Source: Paenibacillus tundrae (GTDB taxonomy: Bacteria; Bacillota; Bacilli; Paenibacillales; Paenibacillaceae). From it: DNA of 64,000 nucleotides. A program made the translations under genes and the position numbers. Every line of letters starts with the position of its first letter. Positions within the stretch are counted from its first letter, which is position 1. Under the pieces are notes generated by a model. It ran no database searches. It saw nothing but the letters and a program-made list of their open reading frames with translations, and was not told where the DNA came from. Positions 8,601 to 18,085 of the stretch are shown one piece after another. The stretch covers positions 682,001 through 746,000 of the forward strand of contig NZ_CP145605.1 of the NCBI RefSeq assembly GCF_036884255.1, in the 5' to 3' direction.

Positions 8601-9941
8601 TTGAAGGTAAAGCTACCCAAATCGATCGTACGTCTTGCCAGCATACCACTGGTTGTCATTACAGGAGCCTTGGTAATAAGTTTGGGTTCATCGCATGTTT
8701 ATGCGGATGATGCTCAGGCCGCTTCAGAAAAATCCCCCAATGGATTGTCGTTGAATTTGTTTTCACGTGATTCAGATGGTGGGTTGAACTTGACTCCATC
8801 AGTATCGGTATCAACACCATTACTGGATGTTGAGGTTCCGTCGATCAAAGCGGATGCTTCGGCAGGCAAGCTGAGTGTATCTGAGCTTAAGGTAGATACA
8901 CCGCTTGGATCGGCTGGAACATCGGAGATTGGTATCGATGCAAATAAAGGAACTGTAGAATTACCGTCCGTGCAGGCGGATACACCGATAATTCGGGCAG
9001 ATGTATCAAGCAGTGAGGTTAACCTGAATGAAGGAACAGCTTCTTTGCCTAGCGTTACCGCAGAGGTACCCGAGGTCATTCAAGCAGAGACGTCTGCTCT
9101 GAAAACAGACCTTCGGCAGGGCAAGGTTGAACTACCTTCCGTGAAGGTGGATGTACCTGAAGTGACTTCGGTGGATGTCTCTTCCTCTGGTGTCGATCTG
9201 CGTAAAGGTACAGTGCAGCTCCCATCGGTGGAGGCAACAGTTCCAGCCGTAGGCATATCCACAAAACTCGATTCCGGTAAGGGATCGGGGGACATTCCTA
9301 AGGTGAAGCCGGAACAACCTGAGAATACATCAGAACAGCCAGTGGATGTGAAAACACCGCAAGCTCCAATTCCGAATACGATTGAATCTTCTGATCTGGC
9401 ATCGTCCCCGGAAAACACGGAAGGACAAGATGTAGTGCAGGTTACAGGCAAGGTGACTGAAGTTACCCCTGAACCTCTCCGTCCAGAAGGTATTGTCCCG
9501 CAGGCATTGCCTGTGGAAAGAGCCGATCTGATTCAACACTCTGATGTGAATGTAGGATTGCCAGATAACGAGCAGTTTCTAATCGATCAATTATCTGTGA
9601 AACCGATTGTTACTGAGCAAGTACAGAGCAAGACAGATGCAAGTGTGAGTAAAGCAGACACACGTGTAGTGTCTCCCTTGCAACCACGTGCAGAGCAACC
9701 AACAAGCTGGAATGTTGCAGTAACTTCTCCAGCAGTTAGTGCTTATGCAGGTACAAGCTCCGGCTCGTCTGGTGCAACTGGAGGTGGAGCAACTGCTCCG
9801 GCCGCTGCACTTCCGGGAGCAATAACGAACCAAGTTTTGTCAGGTGATGATGTTGGCTTTCGAATAGAACAGCTCGATGGGTTCAGTCAATGGTCACAAG
9901 CGCCGCCAGGTCGGCCGCCGCAATATACCTCTTTCTCTTAG
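8601..9941 (+). CDS. Secreted low-complexity beta-repeat protein, function unknown
   Basis: I do not recognise this 446-residue protein. It has a clear signal peptide (charged start, hydrophobic core, cleavage likely after VYA at 35). Residues about 75-215 contain four to five degenerate 28-29-residue repeats with the pattern G-[TK]-V-x-LPSV-x-[AV]-x-VP followed by VDVSSSxVDLRK. The pattern alternates hydrophobic and polar residues as in beta-strands. A Pro/Gln/Thr/Ser-rich region follows, then a Gly/Ser/Ala-rich stretch and a short conserved-looking tail. There is no LPXTG, SLH or lipobox. The TTG start at 8601 follows AAAGGGGGTG. It lies 49 bp upstream of another secreted repeat protein, so the two are likely co-expressed. 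Confidence 0.75.
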   Translation: MKVKLPKSIVRLASIPLVVITGALVISLGSSHVYADDAQAASEKSPNGLSLNLFSRDSDGGLNLTPSVSVSTPLLDVEVPSIKADASAGKLSVSELKVDTPLGSAGTSEIGIDANKGTVELPSVQADTPIIRADVSSSEVNLNEGTASLPSVTAEVPEVIQAETSALKTDLRQGKVELPSVKVDVPEVTSVDVSSSGVDLRKGTVQLPSVEATVPAVGISTKLDSGKGSGDIPKVKPEQPENTSEQPVDVKTPQAPIPNTIESSDLASSPENTEGQDVVQVTGKVTEVTPEPLRPEGIVPQALPVERADLIQHSDVNVGLPDNEQFLIDQLSVKPIVTEQVQSKTDASVSKADTRVVSPLQPRAEQPTSWNVAVTSPAVSAYAGTSSGSSGATGGGATAPAAALPGAITNQVLSGDDVGFRIEQLDGFSQWSQAPPGRPPQYTSFS

Positions 9942-9990
9942 GCAACAATGGCGTTAATTCAACCAAAAATGAGAAGGAGTGTATATTATC

Positions 9991-11550
9991 ATGAAAAAAG
10001 TGAATCGTTGGGTAAAATTGTCGGTGTTTTCGGGTACGTTGGTCGCTGGATTGCTGGGAGCTACGCAGGCAACTTATGCAGATAGTTATAGCAATAACAG
10101 CAATGGTAATCTGGATCTGAATGCAGGTTTGCGTCTAGAGTTAGGATCTCTACTGTCAGGACAACGTGACACAGGTTACGGCAATCAAGGCAGCTATGGA
10201 GGTTCATCTAGTGCAAGCGGAGCTTTGAACTTGGATCTAGGGCTGAATGCTGGTGTATCCTCTGAGAGTACAAGCCGTTACAATAGTCATTCTTCCGATT
10301 ATACAAGTGAGCGCACTAGCTCAGGCAAGTTGGGTCTTGGCCTGAATGCCAATGTCTCGGGAGAAGGTACAACGATGAGCGATTATTCACGAAACGGCGA
10401 TGAGCGTAATGTGAACAGCAGCTATGCGAGCGAAAGTCGTGGCGCGTTGGATCTCGGTCTGAACGTAAATGCGGAAGGTGAGAGTGCAACATGGGCTCAA
10501 TCTGAACGCGACAACAGCGTGAATGACCGTGAACGTACGACGAACAACAGCTACGCGAGTGAAAGCCGTGGCGCGTTGGATCTCGGTCTGAATGCAAAAG
10601 CGGAAGGTGAGAGTGCAACGTGGGCTCAATCTGAACGCGATAACAGCGTGAAAGATCGTGAGGACAGCACGAACAGCAGCTATGCGAGCGAAAGCCGTGG
10701 CGCACTAGATCTGGGTCTGAACGCTAATGCAGAAGGCGAGAGTGCAACAATGGCTCAATCTGAACGCAACAACAGCGTGAATGACCGTGAACGTACGACG
10801 AACAGCAGCTACGCGAGCGAAAGCCGTGGTGCATTGGATCTCGGTCTGAACGCAAAAGCGGAAGGCGAGAGTGCAACGTGGGCTCAATCTGAACGCAGCA
10901 ACAGCGTAAATGACCGCGAGGACAGCACAAACAGCAGCTACGCGAGCGAAAGCCGTGGCGCGTTGGATCTCGGTCTGAATGCAAAAGCGGAGGGTGAGAG
11001 CAACACATGGGCTCAATCTGAACGCGACAACAGCGTGAAAGATCGTGAGGACAGCACGAACAGCAGCTATGCGAGTGAAAGCCGTGGTGCGTTGGATCTG
11101 GGTCTGAACGTAAATGCGGAAGGCGAGAGTGCAACATGGGCCCAATCCGAACGCAATAACAGCGTGAATGACCGCAAAAACAGCACGAACAGCAGCTATG
11201 CAAGCGAAAGCCGTGGCGCACTGGATCTCGGTCTGAACGCAAAAGCGGAAGGTGAGAGTGCAACAATGGCTCAATCTGAACGCAACAACAGCGTGAAAGA
11301 TCGTGAACGTACGACGAACAGCAGCTACGCGAGCGAAAGTCGTGGTGCGTTGGATCTTGGTCTGAACGCAAAAGCGGAAGGTGAGAGTGCAACGTGGGCT
11401 CAATCCGAACGCAACAACAGCGTGAAAGACCGTGAGGACAGCACGAACAGCAGCTATACAAGCGAAAGCCGTGGTGGACTGGATCTCGATCTGAACGCTA
11501 ATGCAGAAGGTGAAAGTGAAACGATGACTGTGGTGGAGAACAATCGGTAA
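9991..11550 (+). CDS. Secreted protein with 43-residue tandem repeats, function unknown
   Basis: A 519-residue exported protein that I cannot assign. The signal peptide ends near ATYA (residue 30). Residues 143-519 are eight near-identical 43-residue units plus a truncated ninth (DNA 10417-11449 at exactly 129 bp per unit), preceded by two older, degenerate units. Each unit contains SSYASESRGALDLGLN, then AKAEGES and AQSER, then a variable NSVxDRExxTN. The composition is rich in Ser, Asn, Glu, Ala and Gly, with no Cys. The repeats alternate a short hydrophobic LDLGLN strand with charged linkers. ATG 9991 is chosen over GTG 9979 because GAAGGAG at 9973-9979 precedes it. A strong terminator follows. 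Confidence 0.8.
   Translation: MKKVNRWVKLSVFSGTLVAGLLGATQATYADSYSNNSNGNLDLNAGLRLELGSLLSGQRDTGYGNQGSYGGSSSASGALNLDLGLNAGVSSESTSRYNSHSSDYTSERTSSGKLGLGLNANVSGEGTTMSDYSRNGDERNVNSSYASESRGALDLGLNVNAEGESATWAQSERDNSVNDRERTTNNSYASESRGALDLGLNAKAEGESATWAQSERDNSVKDREDSTNSSYASESRGALDLGLNANAEGESATMAQSERNNSVNDRERTTNSSYASESRGALDLGLNAKAEGESATWAQSERSNSVNDREDSTNSSYASESRGALDLGLNAKAEGESNTWAQSERDNSVKDREDSTNSSYASESRGALDLGLNVNAEGESATWAQSERNNSVNDRKNSTNSSYASESRGALDLGLNAKAEGESATMAQSERNNSVKDRERTTNSSYASESRGALDLGLNAKAEGESATWAQSERNNSVKDREDSTNSSYTSESRGGLDLDLNANAEGESETMTVVENNR
10417..11547 (+). repeat. 129-bp tandem repeat array inside coding sequence
   Basis: Eight full 129-bp units start at 10417 and every 129 bases after it; a ninth, shortened unit starts at 11449. 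Units differ mainly in three spots: AK/AN/VN, W/M after AT, and ERT/EDS/KNS near the end. These look like mixed and matched variants, as expected if units recombine with each other. Confidence 0.93.
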
Positions 11551-11574
11551 TATGAGATTTTCACTGTAATAGGA

Positions 11575-11612
11575 AGAAGCAGGGGCTCCGGAACCCCTGC
11601 TTCTTTTTTTTC
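11575..11612 (+). terminator. Strong intrinsic terminator
   Basis: AGAAGCAGGGG / CCCCTGCTTCT stem with an 8-nt loop and a run of eight T residues. It separates the secreted-protein genes from EcsA. Confidence 0.95.
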
Positions 11613-11714
11613 TATAATGAAATGCTTAAAATGATCAAACATTTAGCTCCATAACTGAATTACAATAATAAGAAAGATATAACCGAGCACCGAATTAGGA
11701 TAGGAGTGAGTAGT

Positions 11715-12449
11715 ATGGAGACAGCAAATGAAAGCATGATATCTCTTCAAGATTCTGTGTTAGATGTACATATTAGTGAAGCTGGTTATGAGGCAGGGCA
11801 GTCTACGATCCGAAACATCCATATTCATGTGTCATCAGGTGAGTTGGTGGGCATCATTGGCCCAAACGGAGCGGGTAAAAGTACCACGATTAAGACGATG
11901 TTAGGTCTACTTGAACATGCCAATTATGAGGTGAGGATTGGGGGAAAGGGGCGTTACGCGTATATTCCGGAACAGCCTGTATTTTACGAATATATGACGC
12001 TGTGGGAACATCTTGATCTGGCTGCTGCTGCATATGAAATGGAAGAGGATATATTCATTACTAGAGCAGAAGAGCTGCTGGTTCGATTCGGCATGGATCA
12101 TGTTCGAGATGATCTGCCCGCCAGCTTCTCCAAAGGCATGCGTCAGAAAATGATGCTGATGATCGGATTTCTCTCCTCCCCGGATGTATATATTGTAGAC
12201 GAGCCCTTCATTGGTTTAGATCCGCGTGCGACGAAGGATTTCCTGAAGCTACTGGACGAGGAACGCTTGCGGGGTGCAGGGGTTCTGATGTCGACACATG
12301 TGTTAGATACGGCGGAGCGGATATGTGATCGTTTTATCCTCATCCATGCAGGACACTCGGCTGCAGAAGGAACACTAGATGAGATTCGGGCTGTGGCAGA
12401 GCTGCCAGAAGCATCGTTATTTGACTGTTTTGACATACTGACTTCCTGA
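11715..12449 (+). CDS. ecsA: ABC transporter ATP-binding protein, EcsA-like
   Basis: A 244-residue ATPase subunit. The Walker A motif is GPNGAGKST, the signature region is LPASFSKGMRQKMMLM, Walker B is VYIVDEPFIGLD, and the switch histidine is in STHVLD. In B. subtilis EcsA pairs with membrane subunit EcsB and is needed for normal secretion, competence and intramembrane proteolysis by RasP. The partner gene follows 28 bp downstream, which supports the assignment. ATG 11715 fits the TAGGAG site better than GTG 11706, which overlaps it. The gene symbol rests on family resemblance and order. Confidence 0.85.
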   Translation: METANESMISLQDSVLDVHISEAGYEAGQSTIRNIHIHVSSGELVGIIGPNGAGKSTTIKTMLGLLEHANYEVRIGGKGRYAYIPEQPVFYEYMTLWEHLDLAAAAYEMEEDIFITRAEELLVRFGMDHVRDDLPASFSKGMRQKMMLMIGFLSSPDVYIVDEPFIGLDPRATKDFLKLLDEERLRGAGVLMSTHVLDTAERICDRFILIHAGHSAAEGTLDEIRAVAELPEASLFDCFDILTS

Positions 12450-12477
12450 TACCAAGGATGGAGAGGAGCTGATAGAG

Positions 12478-13737
12478 GTGGAGGAAGCAGCCAAATCTAG
12501 GCGATATACACCTTTAAGATTATATAGACGTAGGCACAAAGAGCATCTCAGAGAACAATGGAAGAACCTAAAGCTTGTGGTTGATTGGACCGTATGGTTA
12601 TACCTGCTAATCCCGGGTGTGCTCTATCTAATTGGATGGTATGTCAGTCTGTGGAGCAAGCCTTTGCCGCTCTGGGCTTCTAATACACCCCTGACATTAT
12701 TAACACTGATCATCGAAATCGTGATGTTGACGGGTGGTGTGCTTCTTTTTGTGGAAGAGGCCGATGTATTATTTCTAAAATCGCAGAAGCGTTGGATGCA
12801 AACCCTGATGTGTCAGGGGATGTACCGAGCGTATACACTCCATATAGGCAAAATGTTGATCGTTACTGCTCTAACCGCACCGCTATGGTACCGGGTATAT
12901 GGCATGTCCGTTGCTGAGATCCTGCTTCTAAGCATCTGGTTTGGTACGGTTGCTTCGTTACAAGTCATTGCATTACATATGATCAAAGTTCGTTATAACG
13001 GATGGCGGCGCGGGATACGAATCATTCCTCTAGCGGTGGCAATGGGTATCATTTTTATCACAGTCACCTCATCCATTCATGCGCAAATTGGTTCTTTATT
13101 CATCGCATTGGTATGTGCAATCCTGCTGATCATTCTGCTCGGTCGTATCCGACTACAGATGCAAGGAACCTTTGAAGGTGATGTACGCGAGGACTTGCGA
13201 GCAAGGGTGAAATTAACAGCTATCATGATTAGTCAGGCCGTCAATAAACCGAAAGCTCCGCGTACCAAAACGATGATATTTCGCAAACCGCGCAAACTAT
13301 TACGCCATCGTTCTATTGCGAACCGTACCGCAGAAATAGCATACAAAGCCTTTTTTCGCGAATCATCGACGTTGAAATTGTACTTCCAGATGGGTAGTTT
13401 ATCGATTGCTGCTGTAGCTCTGCCTCCTTTCCCTGTGAATGTCATCGTATGTGGGCTGTTAATTATTATGCTGACAGTTATGTTTTATCGTTCATGGGAT
13501 CACTTTGCTACTTCGGATTATGTACAACTGGTCTCATATGATTCAGATGCATTGCATCGGGCAGGGCTGATGATGGTACGGATGCTCTTTGTGCCGATTG
13601 GCATTCTTATGGGTTTAGCGCTTGGATTAACCTGGCTGGGATGGATGGCAAGTATACTTACCGCGGTGGGTGTCGTGGCAAGTGGGCTATTCGTTTTATC
13701 CGTGGCAGGGTGGATACGACTGACTCGCAGTAACTAA
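12478..13737 (+). CDS. ecsB: ABC transporter permease, EcsB-like
   Basis: A 419-residue polytopic membrane protein that pairs with the ATPase encoded just upstream. It starts with a basic cytosolic region (RLYRRRHKEHLREQWKNLK) typical of EcsB, then about six to eight hydrophobic segments, with a positively charged central loop around residues 245-300 (KAPRTKTMIFRKPRK). GTG 12478 follows GAGAGGAG and is the best start. The transported molecule is not established even for characterised relatives. The two genes form a short operon. Confidence 0.82.
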   Translation: MEEAAKSRRYTPLRLYRRRHKEHLREQWKNLKLVVDWTVWLYLLIPGVLYLIGWYVSLWSKPLPLWASNTPLTLLTLIIEIVMLTGGVLLFVEEADVLFLKSQKRWMQTLMCQGMYRAYTLHIGKMLIVTALTAPLWYRVYGMSVAEILLLSIWFGTVASLQVIALHMIKVRYNGWRRGIRIIPLAVAMGIIFITVTSSIHAQIGSLFIALVCAILLIILLGRIRLQMQGTFEGDVREDLRARVKLTAIMISQAVNKPKAPRTKTMIFRKPRKLLRHRSIANRTAEIAYKAFFRESSTLKLYFQMGSLSIAAVALPPFPVNVIVCGLLIIMLTVMFYRSWDHFATSDYVQLVSYDSDALHRAGLMMVRMLFVPIGILMGLALGLTWLGWMASILTAVGVVASGLFVLSVAGWIRLTRSN

Positions 13738-13847
13738 GTCATCTCTTCCTTACAAGAACCGCATATCAGGCTGAATATCTGACCATGCTATAGGAGATAT
13801 ATCTTATTAGTGGAAGATAAGACAAGCCAAACGTAAGGAGGAAAAAG

Positions 13848-14234
13848 ATGATGATGAGTGATGGTGAAATTCAAGTGCAGTTTGCAGACCCTAATGCATT
13901 GCTTGCCGCACAAGCAACACTGAATGAGCTTGGTTATAAGCCTTATCAATCCGGGCCTCTCGAACTGTACATTCCTACGGATCGTCAAGATCCTCAGTCG
14001 GCTGTAGAGATTGTACAATCTCATGGGGGAAGCGCCGTATTTGCTTCTGCAGCAGATGCTGCTAACGCATTTCAGGAATTCTCAATTCCAGCACATATGG
14101 TGAATGAGGATTGGAGTGAAGGGTACGCAACTGGATTACAGGAGAGTCCTTCTGGACAGACTCAGCATAACCGAGATAACGATCCTACATTTGATGATTC
14201 AGTAGATGGATTCTCAGGCAGTGTGAAGGCCTAA
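13848..14234 (+). CDS. Conserved hypothetical protein, 128 residues
   Basis: I do not recognise this protein. It is small, acidic and soluble. The first 60 residues (EIQVQFADPNALLAAQATLNELGYKP and onward) have the rhythm of a beta-alpha-beta module in which a short region compares or binds something; the C-terminal 40 residues are polar and probably disordered. AAGGAGG 6 nt before ATG 13848 supports translation; two more in-frame ATGs follow directly. It follows EcsB by 110 bp and is followed by a terminator. Confidence 0.7.
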   Translation: MMMSDGEIQVQFADPNALLAAQATLNELGYKPYQSGPLELYIPTDRQDPQSAVEIVQSHGGSAVFASAADAANAFQEFSIPAHMVNEDWSEGYATGLQESPSGQTQHNRDNDPTFDDSVDGFSGSVKA

Positions 14235-14321
14235 AACGATGTCAAAATAAAAAAAATGAACTGAGCGACGAAATAACGCCTAACCGACTCATTATATCTC
14301 GAATCCGAGGAAATGAGAGCG

Positions 14322-14342
14322 AATAGCGTGTTCAGATTCATT
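14322..14342 (-). repeat. Probable copy of 23-nt dispersed motif
   Basis: On the minus strand this reads AATGAATCTGAACACGCTAT plus T. It matches the motif of the 23-24.5 kb zone (TAACGAAnnTGAnnnACGCTATT) with one base missing in the middle. It lies between two convergent genes. Confidence 0.45.
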
Positions 14343-14354
14343 CAATATAAAGCT

Positions 14355-14402
14355 AAAGGGGCTGTCACTCGTCATATTCATGACGTTGGACAGCCCCTTT
14401 AG
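14355..14402. terminator. Bidirectional intrinsic terminator
   Basis: AAAGGGGCTGTC / GACAGCCCCTTT long stem, with an inner CGTCAT / ATGACG pair. It is between the hypothetical gene (+) and the flavoprotein gene (-). Confidence 0.88.
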
Positions 14403-14486
14403 GTTGTTTTGCGTGTAGCTCATTCGTTCATTTCATTAGATAGATCTATGATTTAAAGATCTTCAGCATCGGCTTACTGTAGCTCG

Positions 14487-15755
14487 TTAGGCACGAGCGT
14501 GTTTGTATTCAGCCGCATGCATACCAGCCGTGTAGCCTGTAGAGAAGGCAGCCGTGATATTATAACCGCCGGTGTAACCATGAATGTCCAGAACCTCACC
14601 GCAAAAGAATAGTCCAGGCAGTAGCTTGGATTCCATCGTTTTAGGGTATATCTCCTTTAAGTGGACTCCGCCGCCCGTCACAAAGGCCTCTTTGAGCGAG
14701 CGAGTTCCGTCTACACGGAAGGTAAAAGATTTCATTAACCCGCATAGTGTACTAAGTGTACCTTTAGGAAAATGGTGATAGGTGAGGTCGTCGCTGATCT
14801 CAGCACGTCTCATCAGTAAAGGGATCATGCGTTCAGGAACCCATGTTTTCAAGATGTTTTTGACGGCTTTGCGGGATTCTTGTTCCAGTACCTGCTGAAC
14901 CTTATTTTCCAAAGCACCAGGAGATAAATCTGGGAATAGATCAATGCTCATCATGACTTGCGGATTCCCCGATTTCATCTGAACTTTACGAATGAACTGA
15001 CTGCAACGAAGTGCAATAGGGCCGGATACACCAAAATGGGTGAAAATCATATCCCCTCGATGGGAAATGACAGACTTCCCTTTGGCATCGAGAACGGAAA
15101 GTCCTACGTCTCGTAGTGATAATCCCTGTAACTCTTTGGATTGAATCCAGCTCTCACCAGAGACGATGGGCACTTCTGTTGGATATAGCTCGGTGATCGT
15201 ATGCCCAGCAGATTCAGCCCATGGATAACCATCACCGGTTGATCCAGTTTGAGGTACAGACTTCCCTCCAGTGGCGATAACGACAGAGCGTCCAGGCACA
15301 GTCTCCCCAGAAGCTAGCTTTACACCCTGAACCTGTTGACCATTATGAATAAGTTCTTTCACGGGTTCTTTGGTACGAATTTTTACACCGAGGGAGACGA
15401 TTTTCCCTACTAAGGCATCAACGACCGTTTTGGCTTTGTCTGTTACAGGAAACATTCTTCCATTATCCTCTTCTTTGAGGGCAATTCCAAGATTCTCAAA
15501 AAAGCGCATAATGCCCTGATTGTCCAAATTTTGAAAAGAACTATATAAAAAGCGCCCATTGCCGGGAATATGCCCGATCAATTCATCTGTTTCCTTCGCG
15601 TTGGTCACATTACAGCGACCCCCACCAGAGATACCCAGCTTGCGCCCCAGTTGGTCGCCTTTATCCAGCAGAAGCACAGAAGCTCCATGCTCAGCAGCGG
15701 CAACGGAGGCCATCAGACCAGCAGACCCGCCACCGATTACGATTACATCATACAT
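14487..15755 (-). CDS. FAD-dependent oxidoreductase, HI0933/BaiN family
   Basis: A 422-residue flavoprotein. The N-terminus has the dinucleotide motif VIVIGGGSAGLMAS, then LGRKLGISGGGRCNVTN, the family hallmark, and a second ATGGKS motif in the middle. The C-terminus carries FCGEVLDIHGYTGGYNI. Relatives include B. subtilis YtfP and the BaiN enzymes proposed to act on steroid double bonds, but most have no known substrate. It is cytosolic and monocistronic. The start at 15755 lacks a perfect ribosome site, but an AAGAAGGTAAT stretch lies upstream. Confidence 0.9.
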   Translation of the reverse strand: MYDVIVIGGGSAGLMASVAAAEHGASVLLLDKGDQLGRKLGISGGGRCNVTNAKETDELIGHIPGNGRFLYSSFQNLDNQGIMRFFENLGIALKEEDNGRMFPVTDKAKTVVDALVGKIVSLGVKIRTKEPVKELIHNGQQVQGVKLASGETVPGRSVVIATGGKSVPQTGSTGDGYPWAESAGHTITELYPTEVPIVSGESWIQSKELQGLSLRDVGLSVLDAKGKSVISHRGDMIFTHFGVSGPIALRCSQFIRKVQMKSGNPQVMMSIDLFPDLSPGALENKVQQVLEQESRKAVKNILKTWVPERMIPLLMRRAEISDDLTYHHFPKGTLSTLCGLMKSFTFRVDGTRSLKEAFVTGGGVHLKEIYPKTMESKLLPGLFFCGEVLDIHGYTGGYNITAAFSTGYTAGMHAAEYKHARA

Positions 15756-16050
15756 ACAATAATTACCTTCTTTTTATATTGATTTTGTACAACCCATCTG
15801 CCATCTATCTACAGTGGAATTGCATACAGCCAGATATAGATTTAGATGACCTAGTTTATCTATATCTTGTGCCTAGAATGTTAAACATCGAATCATGCAG
15901 GATTATGCCTAAATGGTTCAGTTTTTTGACCATTCATGGTGTATTTCAAGTTCTATTATGCAGTTTTAAGGGATATATTGTAATATACTGTCGCCTATGT
16001 TTTAATCAGAAATAATGAGGGAATGTACAGGCGAGGAGGGAGATGGCATA

Positions 16051-17745
16051 GTGGTTGCTTTGAAAGACATTCTTTTACAAATGCTGCTGGCAGGTGCAGC
16101 AGTATTCCTAATTCCCTTATTTCATCTTGGGCTCATCAAGCAAACGATGACCAAGCTCGAACGTACCGGAATGATGCAGATCGGTCTTGCAATTACCAGC
16201 GCGTTAAGCATGCTGCTCTGTTTGCTCTTTGCTCTACATGCCAATATTGGAAATATTCCAATCTCCTTAAGTATTGTACCTCTTACACTTGCCATATTAT
16301 ACTGCAAACCCGCAATTGGCTTGACGTTATCCATTCTTCATTTATTATACTACTGCCTCTTTGCGCATTCCTATAATCTGTACGGATTTCTAGTTCAAAC
16401 AGGTATTCTTCTCTATCCTATTGTATGGTTGTCAGCAGGACGATTCAAGCATTATACACGTACTCGCAAAATGACGATGGTCATCTCCATAACGGCAACA
16501 GGGCTAGTTGTAGCCAGTGTACTGTGCATTCTGCTGATAGACAGCAATTCTTCGTTACCCCTTTTTCCAAGTATATTGATTACACTAGGTTATACGCTAG
16601 GCGCCATTATGGTAGCAGCCTGCAGCGTCCTTTGGATTGAACATATGAAGCATTACCGTGGTCTCGAACATCACTTATCAGAAGTCCATCATCAGTACAT
16701 ATCGGAAACGGAACAACTTCATCAGATTCTCAACGCTGTGCCCTTATCCATTGCTACTGTAGATAAACAAGGAAATGTGAAATTCGTCAACGATACGATG
16801 GAACAGACCGCGAAGGAACAGCTCCCGTGTACCACAACGCCAGACCTAATCGGCCACCCAGCCAGTCAATTTGTAGAACAAGCTCAGGCTGACAAAATGG
16901 AGAGAAGCATTCACAAAGCCCTTGTTCATGGTGAAGTCGATGGATTAACAGTACGTTACGGTTCCCATGTATTTCAATCAAGAACGGTACCCATTTACGC
17001 ATTTTCGACCGACCAGTCTAGAGAGGTCACTGGAGCAATGCTAATTATTCAGGATATTACTGAACTAGAGATGCTGCGAAGTGAGCTGGACAATGTAGAC
17101 CGTTTGAGTTTAGTGGGACAGATGGCGGCGAGCATTACGCACGAAGTTCGGAATCCAATGGCGGTTGTACGTGGCTTCCTTCAATTAATGCAGGAGAAGA
17201 GTCCTGATACGCTGGATCACTATTATCGCATTGTGCTGGAGGAGCTGGATCGGGCGAACAGCATTATTAATGACTTTCTGTCGCTTGCTCAAGATCGTAT
17301 TGCCGAGAAAGAGGAATATCAGCTACATGATATCATCCATGAACTCAGTCCGTTATTGTGGGCGGATGCGAATCTGAGAGGTCAGAGCATCGAGCTTATG
17401 TTAGCGCATAATGTACCGAAGTTACATTTGAATTCCAAAGAAATTAAGCAGGTTGTGCTTAATCTGGCTCGCAATGGGATGGAAGCGATGTGTGAGAAGG
17501 GGGTATTAACCCTAGAAACCCGTGTTGTGGATGATAAGGTAGAGCTTTGTGTACGGGATACGGGCTTAGGCATACCACAAGCAGCTCAGGAAAAGCTATT
17601 TGAACCGTTCTACACGACAAAAGCAAAAGGCACGGGGCTAGGGTTATCGATGTGTTTGAGTATTGTTGAACGGCATAATGGAACGATTACTGTTGAATCG
17701 GAAGAAGGCAAAGGAACGACCTTTAAAGTTGCATTTGAACGATAA
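16051..17745 (+). CDS. Membrane sensor histidine kinase with PAS domain
   Basis: A 564-residue kinase of the sporulation-kinase (KinB-like) type. Residues 1-195 hold about six hydrophobic helices resembling the 5TM-5TMR_LYT receptor module. A PAS domain follows (about 230-345, with AVPLSIATVDKQGNVKFVN). The dimerisation helix has phospho-acceptor His364 in ASITHEVRNPMAVV. The ATPase domain has an N-box (NLARNGMEA), DTGLGIP and GTGLGLS. No response regulator is adjacent, as expected for kinases feeding a phosphorelay. GTG 16051 lies 8 nt after GAGGAGGGAG; the earlier ATG at 16015 would bury that site. Confidence 0.88.
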   Translation: MVALKDILLQMLLAGAAVFLIPLFHLGLIKQTMTKLERTGMMQIGLAITSALSMLLCLLFALHANIGNIPISLSIVPLTLAILYCKPAIGLTLSILHLLYYCLFAHSYNLYGFLVQTGILLYPIVWLSAGRFKHYTRTRKMTMVISITATGLVVASVLCILLIDSNSSLPLFPSILITLGYTLGAIMVAACSVLWIEHMKHYRGLEHHLSEVHHQYISETEQLHQILNAVPLSIATVDKQGNVKFVNDTMEQTAKEQLPCTTTPDLIGHPASQFVEQAQADKMERSIHKALVHGEVDGLTVRYGSHVFQSRTVPIYAFSTDQSREVTGAMLIIQDITELEMLRSELDNVDRLSLVGQMAASITHEVRNPMAVVRGFLQLMQEKSPDTLDHYYRIVLEELDRANSIINDFLSLAQDRIAEKEEYQLHDIIHELSPLLWADANLRGQSIELMLAHNVPKLHLNSKEIKQVVLNLARNGMEAMCEKGVLTLETRVVDDKVELCVRDTGLGIPQAAQEKLFEPFYTTKAKGTGLGLSMCLSIVERHNGTITVESEEGKGTTFKVAFER

Positions 17746-17941
17746 GAGGAATCAATTTCATAACTCACTAAAATAGATTTACGAAACTAAATATAGACAA
17801 ATTAAACCGTTTTGATCTATATCTAGCCTTGATTGAAGCAGCTAAAGGTATTATGAAATTGATTAAGCTATCAGCATATTTTGCCAAGAGAAGAGACATA
17901 CTACAGATGGAGCAAGCCTTCCCGCAGGTCGTGTCTGAACC

Positions 17942-17969
17942 TTGCTTTCATTGCATAGCGATGTATAAT
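17942..17969 (+). promoter_or_regulatory. Candidate sigma-A promoter before bacilliredoxin gene
   Basis: TTGCTT (17942-17947), a 16-bp spacer and a perfect TATAAT (17964-17969), about 117 bp before the ATG at 18086. The rest of the 340-bp gap shows no gene. Confidence 0.45.
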
Positions 17970-18085
17970 AGGAATAGCACATCATGGAAACCGTTTTTGT
18001 ATTGACGGAGAACATGTGAATGTGATTCTATGGTCTTTAATTTTCTCGACAATAATAGAATAATCATTTTTAAGGAGTGAAACGA

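Noticed and set aside
10705..11461. Long open frames on the minus strand (232 and 245 residues) with Cys/His/Arg-rich repeats
   Set aside because: They are antisense shadows of the 129-bp repeat array; the period is a multiple of three, so any frame without a stop in one unit stays open through all units. No ribosome site precedes them.
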